Below are positions 8,433-18,488 of a stretch of DNA of 64,000 bases, piece after piece; position 1 is the first letter of the stretch, and the number at the start of each line of letters is the position of its first letter. Source of the stretch: Oceanobacter mangrovi (GTDB taxonomy: Bacteria; Pseudomonadota; Gammaproteobacteria; Pseudomonadales; Oceanobacteraceae); the NCBI RefSeq assembly GCF_019740315.1, contig NZ_JAHXZR010000010.1:146344-210343 (forward strand), in the 5' to 3' direction. A program made the translations under genes and the position numbers. The notes beneath the pieces are model-generated. The model did not search any database and was not told the DNA's origin. It was given only the letters and a program-made list of their open reading frames with translations.

Positions 8433-11400
8433 TCAGTTCTCTTCACACCATACACGGGCGTTACGGAACATACGCATCCAGGCGCCGTCTTCATCCCACT
8501 GCTCACCATCAGCACCAACAGGCACATAAGAGTTCTGGATCGCACGGAACACCCGCTCAGGGTGCGGCATCATGATGGTAACGCGGCCATCATTGGCAGT
8601 CAGACCGGTAATACCCTGTGGAGAACCGTTCGGGTTCAGCGGGTACTGCTCAGTCACCTTACCGTAGTTGTCGACAAAACGCAGGGCGATCTGGCCAGCA
8701 GACAGCTCAGCGATATCATCTTCAGAACCGAATTCCGCACGACCTTCACCGTGAGCCACAGCAATTGGCATGCGAGAGCCAGCCATACCGGCGAAGAAGA
8801 CGGAGTCAGACTCCTGTACTTCAACCATGGCAACACGGGCTTCAAACTGTTCGCTCATATTGCGAACGAAGTGCGGCCAGTGCTCGGCACCTGGTATCAG
8901 CTCATGCAGGTTGGACAGCATCTGACAGCCGTTACAGATACCCAGTGCAAAGGTGTCCTGACGTTCGAAGAAAGCCTGGAACTGGCCACGGGCCTGTTCG
9001 TTGAACAGAATCGACTTGGCCCAGCCTTCACCGGCACCCAAAACGTCACCGTAGGAGAAACCACCACACGCCACCAAGCCGCGGAAACCTTCCAGCGTCA
9101 CACGGCCTGACAAGATGTCGCTCATGTGCACGTCTACGGTGGCGAAACCGGCACGGTCAAACGCCGCCGCCATTTCGATCTGACCGTTGACGCCCTGCTC
9201 ACGCAGGATGGCAACCTGTGGGCGACCTTCCAGACCGTCAGTGATGTCTTCATTAATATCGAACGTCAGTTCCGCGTGAATACCTGGATCTTCGGCATCC
9301 AGCAGCGCGTCAAACTCCTGCTGGGCACACTCGGCATTGTCACGCAGCGCTTGCATGCGGAAGCTGGTTTCAGACCAGGCACGCTGCCAGTTGACGCGGG
9401 ATTCGCTGAGGAATTCTTCGTCCTGGAAGCTGAAGGTGATCTGGTCATCGTCATTTGGCGCGCCAATCACAGCGGTGCAATCGCCCAGACCGGCAGCTTC
9501 AAACTGCGCCAGCACTTCTTCCAGATCTTCGCGACGGATCTGCATCACCGCACCCAGTTCTTCAGAGAACAGCGCAGCAGCCAGCTCTTCCTGAGAGTCG
9601 GCCAGCAGATCCATGGATATATCCAAACCAGCGTGAGAAGCAAAGGCCATTTCCACCAGAGTGGCGAACAAGCCACCGTCAGCACGGTCGTGGTAAGCCA
9701 GCAATTTGCCGTCGGCGTTCAGGCCCTGAACCACCGCGAAGAAGGCTTTCAGGTCTTCGGCATCGTCCAGATCCGCAGGCACATCACCCACTTGCTGGTA
9801 AACCTGTGCCAGACAGGAAGCACCCAGACGGTTCTGGCCACGACCCAGGTCGACCAGGATCAGCTCGGACGCTTCGTCCTTGTTCAGTTCTGGCGTCAGT
9901 ACCTTACGAGCGTCAGTCACTGGCGCAAAGCCGGTGATTACCAGAGACATTGGCGCAGTAACCGCTTTGTCTTCACCATTGTCGTTCCAACGGGTCTTCA
10001 TGGACATAGAGTCCTTGCCCACAGGAATAGTCACTTGCAGCTCAGGACACAGTTCCATACCCACTGCTTTCACGGTGGCGTACAGTTTTTCATCTTCACC
10101 GTCGTGGCCAGCCGCACACATCCAGTTGGCAGACATCTTGATATCAGCCAGCTTCTCGATTGGCGCTGCCGCCAGGTTGGTGATGGCTTCGGCCACCGCC
10201 AGACGGCCGGAAGCTGGAGAGTCCAGCAGAGCAACCGGAGTACGCTCCCCCATCGCCATGGCTTCGCCAGCGAAAGTGTCGTAGGAAGATGTAGTCACAG
10301 CGACGTCAGCCACTGGCACCTGCCATGGCCCCACAAACTGGTCACGGGCCACAGTACCGGTAATGGAGCGGTCGCCGATGGTGATCAGGAACGACTTGCT
10401 GGCCACAGTTGGCAGCTTCAGTACGCGATCAGCGGCTTCGGCCAGATCGATACCAGCAGATTCAAACGGTGTTGTCTTCGATGCGCGAGTTTCCGCAGTA
10501 CGGTGCATGCGCGGCGGCTTGCCCAGCAGCACTTGCAGTGGCAGATCTACCGGGCTGTTGCCGAAATGTTCGTCGGTCACAGTCAGGTGTTCTTCTTCAG
10601 TGGCGTAACCGACTACTGCATAGGGCGCGCGCTCACGAGCACAAATGGCATCGAAGGTTTCCAGGTCTTCCATGGCTACCGCCATGACGTAACGCTCCTG
10701 GGATTCGTTCGACCAAATCGCCAGCGGGCTCATGCCCGGCTCGTCATTTGGTACGTTACGCAGCTCGAATTTACCGCCACGGCCACCGTCGGAAACCAGT
10801 TCAGGGAAGGCGTTGGAAATACCACCGGCACCAACGTCGTGAATAAAAGCGATCGGGTTGCGGTCGCCCAGCTGCCAGCAGCGGTCGATCACTTCCTGAC
10901 AACGACGCTCCATTTCCGGGTTTTCACGCTGCACGGAAGCAAAATCCAGATCCGCGTTGGACTGGCCAGAGGCCATGGACGAAGCCGCACCACCGCCCAG
11001 ACCGATCTGCATGGCCGGACCACCCAGAACAATCAGCGCCGCGCCGACCGGGATTTCACCCTTCTGCACGTGCTCGTCACGGATGTTGCCGTAACCACCG
11101 GCAATCATGATCGGCTTGTGGTAACCACGAACCTCACCGTCGTGGGCCAGTTCGAACGTACGGAAATAACCGCACAGGTTCGGACGACCGAATTCGTTGT
11201 TGAAAGCAGCACCACCCAGCGGGCCGTCGATCATGATGTCGAAGGCCGAGACGATACGATCCGGCTTGCCATACTGGCTTTCCCATGGCTGTTCGAAGCC
11301 CGGGATTTTCAGGTCGGATACGGTGAAGCCGGTCAGGCCTGCTTTTGGCTTGGAGCCACGGCCGGTTGCGCCTTCGTCACGGATCTCACCACCGGAACCG

Positions 11401-12320
11401 GTCGCCGCACCTGAGTGAGGGGCAATCGCAGTCGGGTGGTTGTGGGTTTCCACCTTCATCAGGATGTGCATGGCTTCCTGATGGTAGGCGTACTCACGGG
11501 AGTCCGGGTTCGGGAAGAAACGGCCGGTCTCGTGACCAGAGATAACGGAAGCGTTGTCTTTATAGGCAGACAGAATATTTTCGCTGTAACACTCGTAAGT
11601 GTTCTTGATCATCTTGAACAGCGACAGATCTTGATCTTCGCCGTCGATGGTCCAGCTGGCGTTGAAGATCTTGTGACGGCAGTGCTCAGAGTTGGCCTGC
11701 GCAAACATCATCAGTTCAACGTCGGTTGGGTTACGACCCAGAATCTTGTAATTGTCGACCAGATAATCGACTTCGTCGTCGGCCAGCGCCAGACCCAGAT
11801 TCTTGTCAGCCTCTACCAGCGCGTCACGACCACCAGCCAGAATATCGACGGTCGTCAGCGGTGCTGGTTCAGCGTGAGAGAACAGGCTGGCGGCTTCGGC
11901 AGTGCCAGCCAGTACGGTTTCAACCATACGGTCGTGCAGTACCGCAGCGACCGCTTCCCGATCTGCCGCAGTAACGCCTTCAACATAGTAGGCAATACCA
12001 CGCTCCAGCCGATCAACATTGGCCAGACCACAGTTGTGGGCAATATCAGTTGCCTTGGAAGACCATGGTGAAATGGTGCCAAAACGTGGAATCACCAGGA
12101 ACAATTCACCGGCTGGGTCCTGACGCTCAGCTTTGGGGCCGTAACGCAAAATGCGCTCCAGAACCAGCAGCTCGTTCTCAGCCAGCTCTGCTTTCAGATC
12201 GGCGAAGTGAACGAACTCGGCATAAACGCCGCTAACCGCCGGCACAGCCGCCTGCAGTTTGTTGAGAATTCGGGTTTGACGAAATTCAGAAAGCGCTGGC
12301 GCGCCACGCAGCTCAAGCAT
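8433..12320 (-). CDS. purL: Phosphoribosylformylglycinamidine synthase PurL
   Basis: Large single-chain FGAM synthetase (1295 residues), fourth step of purine synthesis: FGAR + Gln + ATP to FGAM. The start at 12320 ([14 protein letters not shown]) matches the family and has GGAG ten bases upstream; the longer frame from 12416 has no such support. The order is N-terminal domain, linker, two AIRS-like ATPase halves ([24 protein letters not shown]) and a C-terminal class I glutaminase with its nucleophile in [13 protein letters not shown] and HGEGRAEF. It is monocistronic, with a hairpin at 8381-8410. Confidence 0.97.
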   Translation of the reverse strand: MLELRGAPALSEFRQTRILNKLQAAVPAVSGVYAEFVHFADLKAELAENELLVLERILRYGPKAERQDPAGELFLVIPRFGTISPWSSKATDIAHNCGLANVDRLERGIAYYVEGVTAADREAVAAVLHDRMVETVLAGTAEAASLFSHAEPAPLTTVDILAGGRDALVEADKNLGLALADDEVDYLVDNYKILGRNPTDVELMMFAQANSEHCRHKIFNASWTIDGEDQDLSLFKMIKNTYECYSENILSAYKDNASVISGHETGRFFPNPDSREYAYHQEAMHILMKVETHNHPTAIAPHSGAATGSGGEIRDEGATGRGSKPKAGLTGFTVSDLKIPGFEQPWESQYGKPDRIVSAFDIMIDGPLGGAAFNNEFGRPNLCGYFRTFELAHDGEVRGYHKPIMIAGGYGNIRDEHVQKGEIPVGAALIVLGGPAMQIGLGGGAASSMASGQSNADLDFASVQRENPEMERRCQEVIDRCWQLGDRNPIAFIHDVGAGGISNAFPELVSDGGRGGKFELRNVPNDEPGMSPLAIWSNESQERYVMAVAMEDLETFDAICARERAPYAVVGYATEEEHLTVTDEHFGNSPVDLPLQVLLGKPPRMHRTAETRASKTTPFESAGIDLAEAADRVLKLPTVASKSFLITIGDRSITGTVARDQFVGPWQVPVADVAVTTSSYDTFAGEAMAMGERTPVALLDSPASGRLAVAEAITNLAAAPIEKLADIKMSANWMCAAGHDGEDEKLYATVKAVGMELCPELQVTIPVGKDSMSMKTRWNDNGEDKAVTAPMSLVITGFAPVTDARKVLTPELNKDEASELILVDLGRGQNRLGASCLAQVYQQVGDVPADLDDAEDLKAFFAVVQGLNADGKLLAYHDRADGGLFATLVEMAFASHAGLDISMDLLADSQEELAAALFSEELGAVMQIRREDLEEVLAQFEAAGLGDCTAVIGAPNDDDQITFSFQDEEFLSESRVNWQRAWSETSFRMQALRDNAECAQQEFDALLDAEDPGIHAELTFDINEDITDGLEGRPQVAILREQGVNGQIEMAAAFDRAGFATVDVHMSDILSGRVTLEGFRGLVACGGFSYGDVLGAGEGWAKSILFNEQARGQFQAFFERQDTFALGICNGCQMLSNLHELIPGAEHWPHFVRNMSEQFEARVAMVEVQESDSVFFAGMAGSRMPIAVAHGEGRAEFGSEDDIAELSAGQIALRFVDNYGKVTEQYPLNPNGSPQGITGLTANDGRVTIMMPHPERVFRAIQNSYVPVGADGEQWDEDGAWMRMFRNARVWCEEN

Positions 12321-12868
12321 TGTGCCTTGACTCCGGGGGTTTGAAGCGTTGGAGGAAGCCGAAATACAGCAGAAAAATGAGGCGGAATGATACTGAAAAG
12401 CGCTCTGGGCCGCCACCGCTATTAAGAGAATCCAACCGCGATCATCAGGTACCAGTAGTCGCTGGCAATTTTACGACCTGACTATTTTGTGACCTGATTC
12501 GAACAGTCTGTTGAACAGTTCTCAAAAGTACAATATTTGAACAGTGTTCACTTTGATGTAACATGCGCCCCGCCTGACTCAGGACGAGTCTTGCAGCGAC
12601 AGACACATTGAGGTGTTCATTTGGCGAACCGCCACGACCTGACAGTCGTCAGTCAACGGCCAGAACGACCCGCCGCTGACGGATTGATGAACTAGACTTA
12701 AAGGAAGCCACCCGAGTTGCGAAAGCGGCAGCACGGGTCAATATCCGTTTCCTTATCGCATCGATGCAAAAGCACGATCGCCCAAACCTTGAGTGACTGG
12801 ACGCGTAATTCATAACATGGACTGGTAGTCGCTGCCGTGCAGTGCTACCCCGAAAAACAGGAGCTAAC
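12321..12868. other. Intergenic region between purL and mltF with GAACA dyads
   Basis: This 548-base divergent gap holds no supported gene. It carries three GAACAG-type elements at 12501-12512 (GAACAGTCTGTT), 12513-12521 (GAACAGTTC) and 12539-12549 (GAACAGTGTTC, a perfect dyad). TTGAAC (12537-12542) and TAACAT, 16 bases on, could be an mltF promoter overlapping the last dyad. No known regulator can be assigned. Confidence 0.4.
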
Positions 12869-14299
12869 ATGCTGGCTAAATCAGTAAAACTGATGGTAAC
12901 GCTTGCGACGATCCTGGTGTGTCTGACCTCAGTCACGGCCAGCGTGCGTCCCACGCAGCTGGAAACCATCCAAATGCAGGGCACCATCACTGTGGTGACT
13001 CGCAACAGTCCGACCACCTATTACGAAGATCGTTCCGGTCCAACCGGTTACGAATACGAACTGGCCCAATCACTGGCCAGCTATCTGGGCGTCAAACTGA
13101 ACCTGGTTGTTGCCGATAACATTGGCGACATGTTCGCCAAACTGGAAACCGGCACCGCCGATCTGGCAGCTGCGGGCATCAGTCAAACCCCGGAAAGCCA
13201 GCGCTGGCTGCGCTTTGCGGCACCGTACCAGAACGTCAGTGAACTGGTGGTCTATCGTCGTGGCACCCAGAAACCGCGGGATTTGAGTGATCTGCCCGGC
13301 AAGATGCTGATGGTTTCCGCCGACTCAGCCCATGCCCAGACACTGCGTCGAGTGCAGATGGAAAAACTGCCCGAGCTGAGCTGGAGTGAATCATCCGAGC
13401 TGGATACCACTGACTTGTTGCACATGGTGGAGAAAGGCGAAATCGACTTCACGCTGGTAAACACCAATGAGTTCAACATGCTGCAGGCGTATTTTCCCAA
13501 TGTCGGCACAGGTCTCAGCCTGGTCGAGAACCAGCCGATGGCCTGGGCGTTTCCACAATCACGGGACAACAGTCTGATTGATGCGGTGAACCACTTCTTT
13601 GAAGAGCGTTCCACCAAACTGCAGCTGGCGACTCTCAATGAACGCTACTACGGCCATCTGGCCGAGCTGGACTATGTCGGCGCCAAACGCTTCCTGCGTC
13701 AGACTGTGCGCAAGCTGGACACCTACAAGCCTTCATTTGTAGAAGCTGCCCGCGATTACCAGTTCGACTGGCGGCTGCTGGCTGCAGTCGGATATCAGGA
13801 AAGTCACTGGAATCCCAAAGCCACCAGCTATACCGGCGTGCGCGGCATGATGATGCTGACCAATGGTACGGCTTCAGACCTGGGGGTTGAGGATCGTCTG
13901 GATCCAGCCCAGAGCATTCGTGGCGGCAGCCAGTATCTGGCCGAGCTGCGTGACCGTCTGGGCAGTCAGATCGACGAACCAGACCGCACCTGGCTGGCAC
14001 TGGCAGCCTATAACATTGGTTATGGCCACTTGCAGGACGCCCGTCGTCTGGCCTACGAAATGGGCGGTAACCCGAACCTCTGGCGTGACGTCAAGGACAG
14101 CCTGCCGCTGTTAAGCCAGAAGCGTTATCACCAGCATACCCGTCATGGTTATGCCCGTGGTTTTGAAGCCGTCGACTACGTGCAGAACATTCGCCGTTAT
14201 TACGACGTACTGGTCTGGAATGAAGAGCAGCAGCTGCATCTGGCCGATCCGGACAACAGCCTGGTGTCATCCATTACGGTAGTGCCGCCACTGCTTTAA
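12869..14299 (+). CDS. mltF: Membrane-bound lytic murein transglycosylase F
   Basis: Peptidoglycan lytic transglycosylase that cleaves MurNAc-GlcNAc bonds, held at the outer membrane. Start 12869 (MLAKSVKLMVTLA) lies behind AGGAG; an earlier ATG at 12842 has none. Signal peptide 1-25 is followed by a periplasmic solute-binding (SBP_bac_3) module at about 35-255, then the SLT domain with the catalytic Glu311 in GYQESHWNP and NIGYGHLQDARR. The 476 residues agree with MltF. In many gammaproteobacteria mltF lies divergent to purL and next to tadA, as here. Confidence 0.95.
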   Translation: MLAKSVKLMVTLATILVCLTSVTASVRPTQLETIQMQGTITVVTRNSPTTYYEDRSGPTGYEYELAQSLASYLGVKLNLVVADNIGDMFAKLETGTADLAAAGISQTPESQRWLRFAAPYQNVSELVVYRRGTQKPRDLSDLPGKMLMVSADSAHAQTLRRVQMEKLPELSWSESSELDTTDLLHMVEKGEIDFTLVNTNEFNMLQAYFPNVGTGLSLVENQPMAWAFPQSRDNSLIDAVNHFFEERSTKLQLATLNERYYGHLAELDYVGAKRFLRQTVRKLDTYKPSFVEAARDYQFDWRLLAAVGYQESHWNPKATSYTGVRGMMMLTNGTASDLGVEDRLDPAQSIRGGSQYLAELRDRLGSQIDEPDRTWLALAAYNIGYGHLQDARRLAYEMGGNPNLWRDVKDSLPLLSQKRYHQHTRHGYARGFEAVDYVQNIRRYYDVLVWNEEQQLHLADPDNSLVSSITVVPPLL

Positions 14300-14312
14300 T
14301 TGTGCGGTAGCA

Positions 14313-14338
14313 GCCAGCCTCTGTGTGCAGAGGCTGGC
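14313..14338. terminator. Convergent hairpin between mltF and tadA
   Basis: Perfect 11-bp stem GCCAGCCTCTG-TGTG-CAGAGGCTGGC between two converging stop codons. No poly-T tail. Confidence 0.55.
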
Positions 14339-14342
14339 GACA

Positions 14343-14906
14343 TCATTTATCCCCTGCTCCTTTGGTATCATCAATCATCTGGCTTTCAGCATCGGCTGAG
14401 CGCTCTGCATCCCGAGCCAATTGTTTGAGTTTTTTCTTGGCCGCCCGTCGATGGGCAAAAAAATCGGTCAGCATCTGACTACAGGCTTGTGCCTGAACGC
14501 CACTATCAACGCGCAAATAATGATTAAAAAAAGGCTGTAGTGGCAGCTGCATGGCACTTTCGATCACTCCGGCCTTGGGTTCCGTAGCGCCATATACCAG
14601 CCGTTCAATACGACTGTGAATCAGCGCACCAAAACACATGGTGCAGGGTTCCAGCGTGACGTACAGAGTACAGCCGCTCAGTCGATAGTTACCCAGCACA
14701 GACGCAGCCTGACGAATTGCCAGCATTTCCGCATGAGCCGTGGGATCCAGTCGGGTAATCGGGCCGTTGGCTCCCATGCCCACCACCCGGTTGTTGTGTA
14801 CCACCACAGCGCCCACGGGCACCTCGCCAGCATCTCCAGCCTCGGCCGCCAGTTGTAACGCCAGCATCATGGCTTCGTCGTCGGAATTGATTATCTGATC
14901 CAGCAA
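14343..14906 (-). CDS. tadA: tRNA-specific adenosine deaminase TadA
   Basis: Zinc deaminase converting A34 to inosine in tRNA-Arg(ACG). The zinc and catalytic residues are visible: His58 and Glu60 in AHAEMLAI, Cys88 and Cys91 in PCTMC. The 187 residues include a charged C-terminal tail of about 30 residues (DAERSADAESQMIDD) beyond the usual core. It converges with mltF, with a shared hairpin between them. Confidence 0.93.
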   Translation of the reverse strand: MLDQIINSDDEAMMLALQLAAEAGDAGEVPVGAVVVHNNRVVGMGANGPITRLDPTAHAEMLAIRQAASVLGNYRLSGCTLYVTLEPCTMCFGALIHSRIERLVYGATEPKAGVIESAMQLPLQPFFNHYLRVDSGVQAQACSQMLTDFFAHRRAAKKKLKQLARDAERSADAESQMIDDTKGAGDK

Positions 14907-14960
14907 TTTGGTATCACCTGAGGAAAACCCGTCAATAATACCTGCTTGAACAGCCGCGTG

Positions 14961-15464
14961 TTAATCAAAGCTCAGGCTGGTGTGGCAGCGTTGCTTTTCC
15001 TTGTCGACCACCTTTAACAGGATGTACTGCGCCAGCAAACCGGAAATGGCTCCGACCATGCCAGCCACCGTCGACAGAATCGCCTTGGAAATACCGGCCG
15101 CCATCGGTTTGGGGCTCCCGCCACCGAATTGCACCATGACGTCAAATACTTCGATCATGCCGGTTACTGTGCCTAACAGGCCCAGCAAGGGACAAATCAC
15201 AATCAGCATACGCACGGTGGAAAAACCGGATTGCAGGCCGAAATCCAGCGCACAGACCAGATCCTGATGAATTTGTCTGGCGTGCCAGCTACGACGCTCG
15301 GATCGGCTGGTCCATTCAGCAATAGCCTGTGCCCGGCGGGCCGGATGAATAAAAAAGATATAGAAGATGCGCTCGAACAGGTAAAACCAGAGCAGAAATA
15401 TCACCAGCATGATGGGGTAAACCACTTCCCCACCACGCTCAACAAACAACCGAACCTCTTCCAT
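14961..15464 (-). CDS. MotA/TolQ/ExbB-family proton channel protein
   Basis: Inner-membrane proton channel subunit of 167 residues. TM1 spans about 14-37 (VVYPIMLVIFLLWFYLFERIF), and TM2/TM3 lie at about 85-107 and 120-150. The family signature CPLLGLLGTVTGMIEVF and GISKAILSTVAGMVGAISGL are present. It resembles the short ExbB2 type used with ExbD for TonB energising, but no exbD or tonB is adjacent, so the partner must be elsewhere. It lies 55 bases upstream of tadA on the same strand. Confidence 0.82.
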   Translation of the reverse strand: MEEVRLFVERGGEVVYPIMLVIFLLWFYLFERIFYIFFIHPARRAQAIAEWTSRSERRSWHARQIHQDLVCALDFGLQSGFSTVRMLIVICPLLGLLGTVTGMIEVFDVMVQFGGGSPKPMAAGISKAILSTVAGMVGAISGLLAQYILLKVVDKEKQRCHTSLSFD

Positions 15465-15567
15465 TACCAGTCGCCCCTGACAGCCCGTGTGTTACCAGAC
15501 TGCGGCGCTTGCGCGACGACTTGATGACGATTTGGTGTTGCTATTATGTCGGCCTGACGGATGTCAC

Positions 15568-15918
15568 TCAGCCGCCAGATTTCTTGACGGTAAAGCCACG
15601 TTTGGTCAGTTCAGCCACCAGCAGGTCACGCTGGTCGCCCTGGATTTCCACAATACCGTCCTTGAGTGCCCCACCAACGCCACATTTCTTTTTCAGATCC
15701 TTGGCGAGGGTTTTCAGCTCGGCGCCGATGAGCGGAATACCGGTGACCAGAGTCACCACCTTGCCACCGCGGCCCTTGCTTTCACGGGATACCCGCACAA
15801 TGCCATCCCCTTGCGGCAATTCAGGCTGGCCGCAGGTACATTGATCAATCGGGTTACTGCATTCAGGACAGGCCCGACCAAACTCGGTGGAGTACACCAG
15901 ACCACCACTCTTTTTCAT
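15568..15918 (-). CDS. yciH: SUI1-family translation factor YciH
   Basis: Bacterial homologue of eIF1, 116 residues, which can affect start-codon selection. The N-terminal cysteine cluster (ACPECSNPIDQCTCG) may bind zinc. The SUI1 fold follows: GKVVTLVTGIPL, LAKDLKKKCGVGGALKDGIVEIQGDQRDLL, a classic SUI1 core. The end VKKSGG is typical of YciH. It is apparently monocistronic between an ExbB-like gene and a histidine kinase. Confidence 0.9.
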   Translation of the reverse strand: MKKSGGLVYSTEFGRACPECSNPIDQCTCGQPELPQGDGIVRVSRESKGRGGKVVTLVTGIPLIGAELKTLAKDLKKKCGVGGALKDGIVEIQGDQRDLLVAELTKRGFTVKKSGG

Positions 15919-16025
15919 ACGTTTTCCATCTGTTGGATTATCTGCGGCAACGCTAAATCAAAACCTTGTAAACGGCAAATCAGTGTTGACGTCTGGCTGG
16001 GCCGCGATCGGATCTGGACAAGAAT

Positions 16026-17657
16026 CTAGTAGTGCTCAACCGCTGCCACGATAGGCAAGGTGAAAGTCACCGTGGTGCCACGCCCCGGCTGGCTGGCGAT
16101 ATCCAGTGAGCCACCGTGATTCACCATCACGTTAAACGCGACGGTCAACCCCAGCCCGGTGCCCTTGCCGATTTCCTTGCGGGTAAAGAACGGATTGATG
16201 GCACAGCTGAGCACTTCCGAATCCATGCCTGTACCACTGTCCTTGACCACCACCTGTACCTGATCGTCAATCTGGGCCGCCGCAATTTCGATGCGCCCTT
16301 CGCCAACAATCGCATCCCGGGCGTTATCGAGAATATGTCGGAACGCCAGGCGTACCTGGCCAGCGATGCAATCCACCCGTGGAATGCCGGCCATCTGGAT
16401 ATCCACCCGAATCCGCTCGTCGTGGTCGAGTTTGAGTTCCACCACCGCCTGTTGCATCAACTCAAACAGGTCAGCACTGCGTTTGGCCTGTCCTTCCTGA
16501 ATCGCGAAGGTTTTCAATTCGGCGACGATATTGCGAACCCGCTCAAGGCTGTGCTGGGAAGCCAGCACCAGCTCTGGTGCATCGCTGCGCACAAAATCCA
16601 GGTCAATCGCCCGTCGCATGCCCGCCAGTACCTGACGAATATTGAGGTCGGTAATAGAGCTTTCGATAGACTGAAACTGATCCGCCAGTTCAATCAACTC
16701 TGTCAGGTATTCACTCAGAGTGGCGATATTGCTGTACACCACCGCCACCGGATTATTGATTTCATGGGCGATACCGGCGGCCAGATGGCCAAGCGATGCC
16801 ATCCGCTGAGCCTGCAACAACAGCTGCTGGGTACGCTGTAATTCATCCAGACTGGTCTGCAACTGGCTGTTGCTGTCCTTTAATTCCTGGGTGCGGGCAC
16901 GGACTTTTTCTTCGAGCTTGTCGTTGAGGTAACGGGCCCGTTTTTCAGCCTGGCGGCGGCGCTGCATTTCAATATCGAAGGAGGCAAACAGGCTATTGAT
17001 TTTGGCCACCAGATCGTCGAGTTCGCGGTAGCGGGCGGTGCTTTGCAGATTGGCGGCGTTGGTATCGCCGGGCTCCAGCACCCGCAGCCGCTCCGTCAGA
17101 TTGTGCAGTGGCCGGGCCAGCCGGATTTTCAAGACCACCACCAGAATCATCGCCAGCGCCATCGCCCGCACGACTTCAATCAGCGCAGTAACCATCGCAC
17201 GCTGGCGGAATCCTTCATGAGCCTTGCGGCTGTCGACCCAGACCGTCAATGTACCGACCTTGCTTTCTTCGGCACCAACGTAGCTCTGCCCCATCAGATC
17301 AATCGACTTGCGTAACCACTGACTGCGGTTTTCACCCTGCAGTTGCTCCGGCGACAAGCCACGATGTTGCTGATAACCGGAGACTTCATCTTCGATCTGC
17401 AACGACACAATCGACGGCTCCAGCATCAGGCTTTCGAAAATTTTCTGGATCGCCGCCGAATGATATTGCTGCAGCGACAGCACCAACTGGCCACTCTGAT
17501 GGGTAATCAGCTTGTCCAGGCTCTGGTTGAATTTGTCGGCATCGGTCTGGTAGTCCAGCCGGATCTGGATAGCACTGAAAATCACGCCAAACAGTACACT
17601 GAACAAGAGTACGTAGACGGTCAGCTTTGTTTCAATCGATGGGGATTCTGCAGCCAC
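16026..17657 (-). CDS. Orphan sensor histidine kinase
   Basis: A 543-residue membrane kinase starting with GTG at 17657. TM1 lies at about 12-32, a periplasmic sensor region at about 33-150, TM2 at about 160-178, a HAMP-like segment to about 235, then a coiled coil. The HisKA box GIAHEINNP has the phospho-acceptor His298. The ATPase domain has N box RHILDNARDA, G1 VKDSGTGMD and G2 GKGTGLGL. This GIAHEINNP type belongs to the HPK4-like group. No response regulator gene is adjacent, so its partner cannot be named. Confidence 0.88.
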   Translation of the reverse strand: MAAESPSIETKLTVYVLLFSVLFGVIFSAIQIRLDYQTDADKFNQSLDKLITHQSGQLVLSLQQYHSAAIQKIFESLMLEPSIVSLQIEDEVSGYQQHRGLSPEQLQGENRSQWLRKSIDLMGQSYVGAEESKVGTLTVWVDSRKAHEGFRQRAMVTALIEVVRAMALAMILVVVLKIRLARPLHNLTERLRVLEPGDTNAANLQSTARYRELDDLVAKINSLFASFDIEMQRRRQAEKRARYLNDKLEEKVRARTQELKDSNSQLQTSLDELQRTQQLLLQAQRMASLGHLAAGIAHEINNPVAVVYSNIATLSEYLTELIELADQFQSIESSITDLNIRQVLAGMRRAIDLDFVRSDAPELVLASQHSLERVRNIVAELKTFAIQEGQAKRSADLFELMQQAVVELKLDHDERIRVDIQMAGIPRVDCIAGQVRLAFRHILDNARDAIVGEGRIEIAAAQIDDQVQVVVKDSGTGMDSEVLSCAINPFFTRKEIGKGTGLGLTVAFNVMVNHGGSLDIASQPGRGTTVTFTLPIVAAVEHY

Positions 17658-17758
17658 GGTAACCGGACCCGAACAGACGCTTTCCCTGAGTATAGTCAGC
17701 CAAACCGCTGCTGCAGGCCGATTAGCAAAAGCTTTTGTATCGACTCGTTTGCCGCCAA

Positions 17759-18244
17759 TCAGATTGGCAGCGCACTGCGGTCTACTACCCGCCTCATCAC
17801 AAAGCTGGAGTGCACACCAGACACCCCTTCAATACGGGTAATGGTGCCGAGCAGCAGCTTCTGGAAATCCTCCATGTCACGCACAATCACCTTGAGCATG
17901 TAGTCCGCCGCCTGGCCGGTAATCAGGTAACACTCCAGTACTTCCGGACAGGCATCGACGGTTTTTTCAAAGCTGGCAAAGCGCTCCGGGGTGTGTTTGT
18001 CCATGCTGATATGAATCATCGCCAACAACGTCAGACCCAGTTTGCGGGCATCCAGATGGGCCCGATAACCCTCAATAATGCCGGAATCCTGTAACGCTTT
18101 GACCCGCCGGGAACAGGGCGACGGCGACAACCCGACCCGCTCGGCCAACTCCAGGTTCGACAGCGAACCATCCCGCTGCAACTGTTCGAGAATCCTGCGG
18201 TCAGTACGGTCCAGTACCACTGGCATGGATGATTCGATAGACAT
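17759..18244 (-). CDS. Lrp/AsnC-family transcriptional regulator
   Basis: Regulator of 161 residues starting at 18244 (MSIESSMPVVLDRTDRRILEQLQ). The winged helix-turn-helix lies at about 10-65 (LSNLELAERVGLSPSPCSRRVKALQDSGII) and the RAM/ACT effector domain at about 75-155 (CYLITGQAADYMLKVIVRD). It resembles Lrp itself, the leucine-responsive regulator. It is divergent from leuA, and the 244-base gap contains the dyad TCCTA-AAA-TAGGA. Control of leuA and of itself is an inference from position. Confidence 0.88.
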   Translation of the reverse strand: MSIESSMPVVLDRTDRRILEQLQRDGSLSNLELAERVGLSPSPCSRRVKALQDSGIIEGYRAHLDARKLGLTLLAMIHISMDKHTPERFASFEKTVDACPEVLECYLITGQAADYMLKVIVRDMEDFQKLLLGTITRIEGVSGVHSSFVMRRVVDRSALPI

Positions 18245-18352
18245 AAGGCGACCTTTTGTACGATTGCAGCAGATTCGATTCAGACGAATAGCGGCTTTTG
18301 GGTTACGGCAAGTATCAACTGCCACAGTTCAAAACAATGAAACAATTATTCG

Positions 18353-18365
18353 TCCTAAAATAGGA
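18353..18365. promoter_or_regulatory. Candidate operator in the lrp-leuA divergent region
   Basis: TCCTA-AAA-TAGGA, a 13-base dyad in an AT-rich setting between the two divergent genes. The size fits Lrp-family sites, but binding is only inferred. Confidence 0.35.
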
Positions 18366-18488
18366 TTTTCCAGCAATTAAAGCAAAGCAAAAAGCCATTT
18401 TTTTGCTCAATAAACAATCATTCACTCATGCCTTCGACATACACTATTCTCACTGACCCAAACCGGATTCACACGCGAGAACCTGACC

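Noticed and set aside
9126..11414. Long plus-strand open frame (762 codons) opposite purL
   Set aside because: Antisense shadow of the well-conserved PurL frame; composition and lack of a binding site give no support.
12649..13017. Minus-strand frame of 122 codons before mltF
   Set aside because: Overlaps the mltF signal peptide region and has no start signal or similarity.
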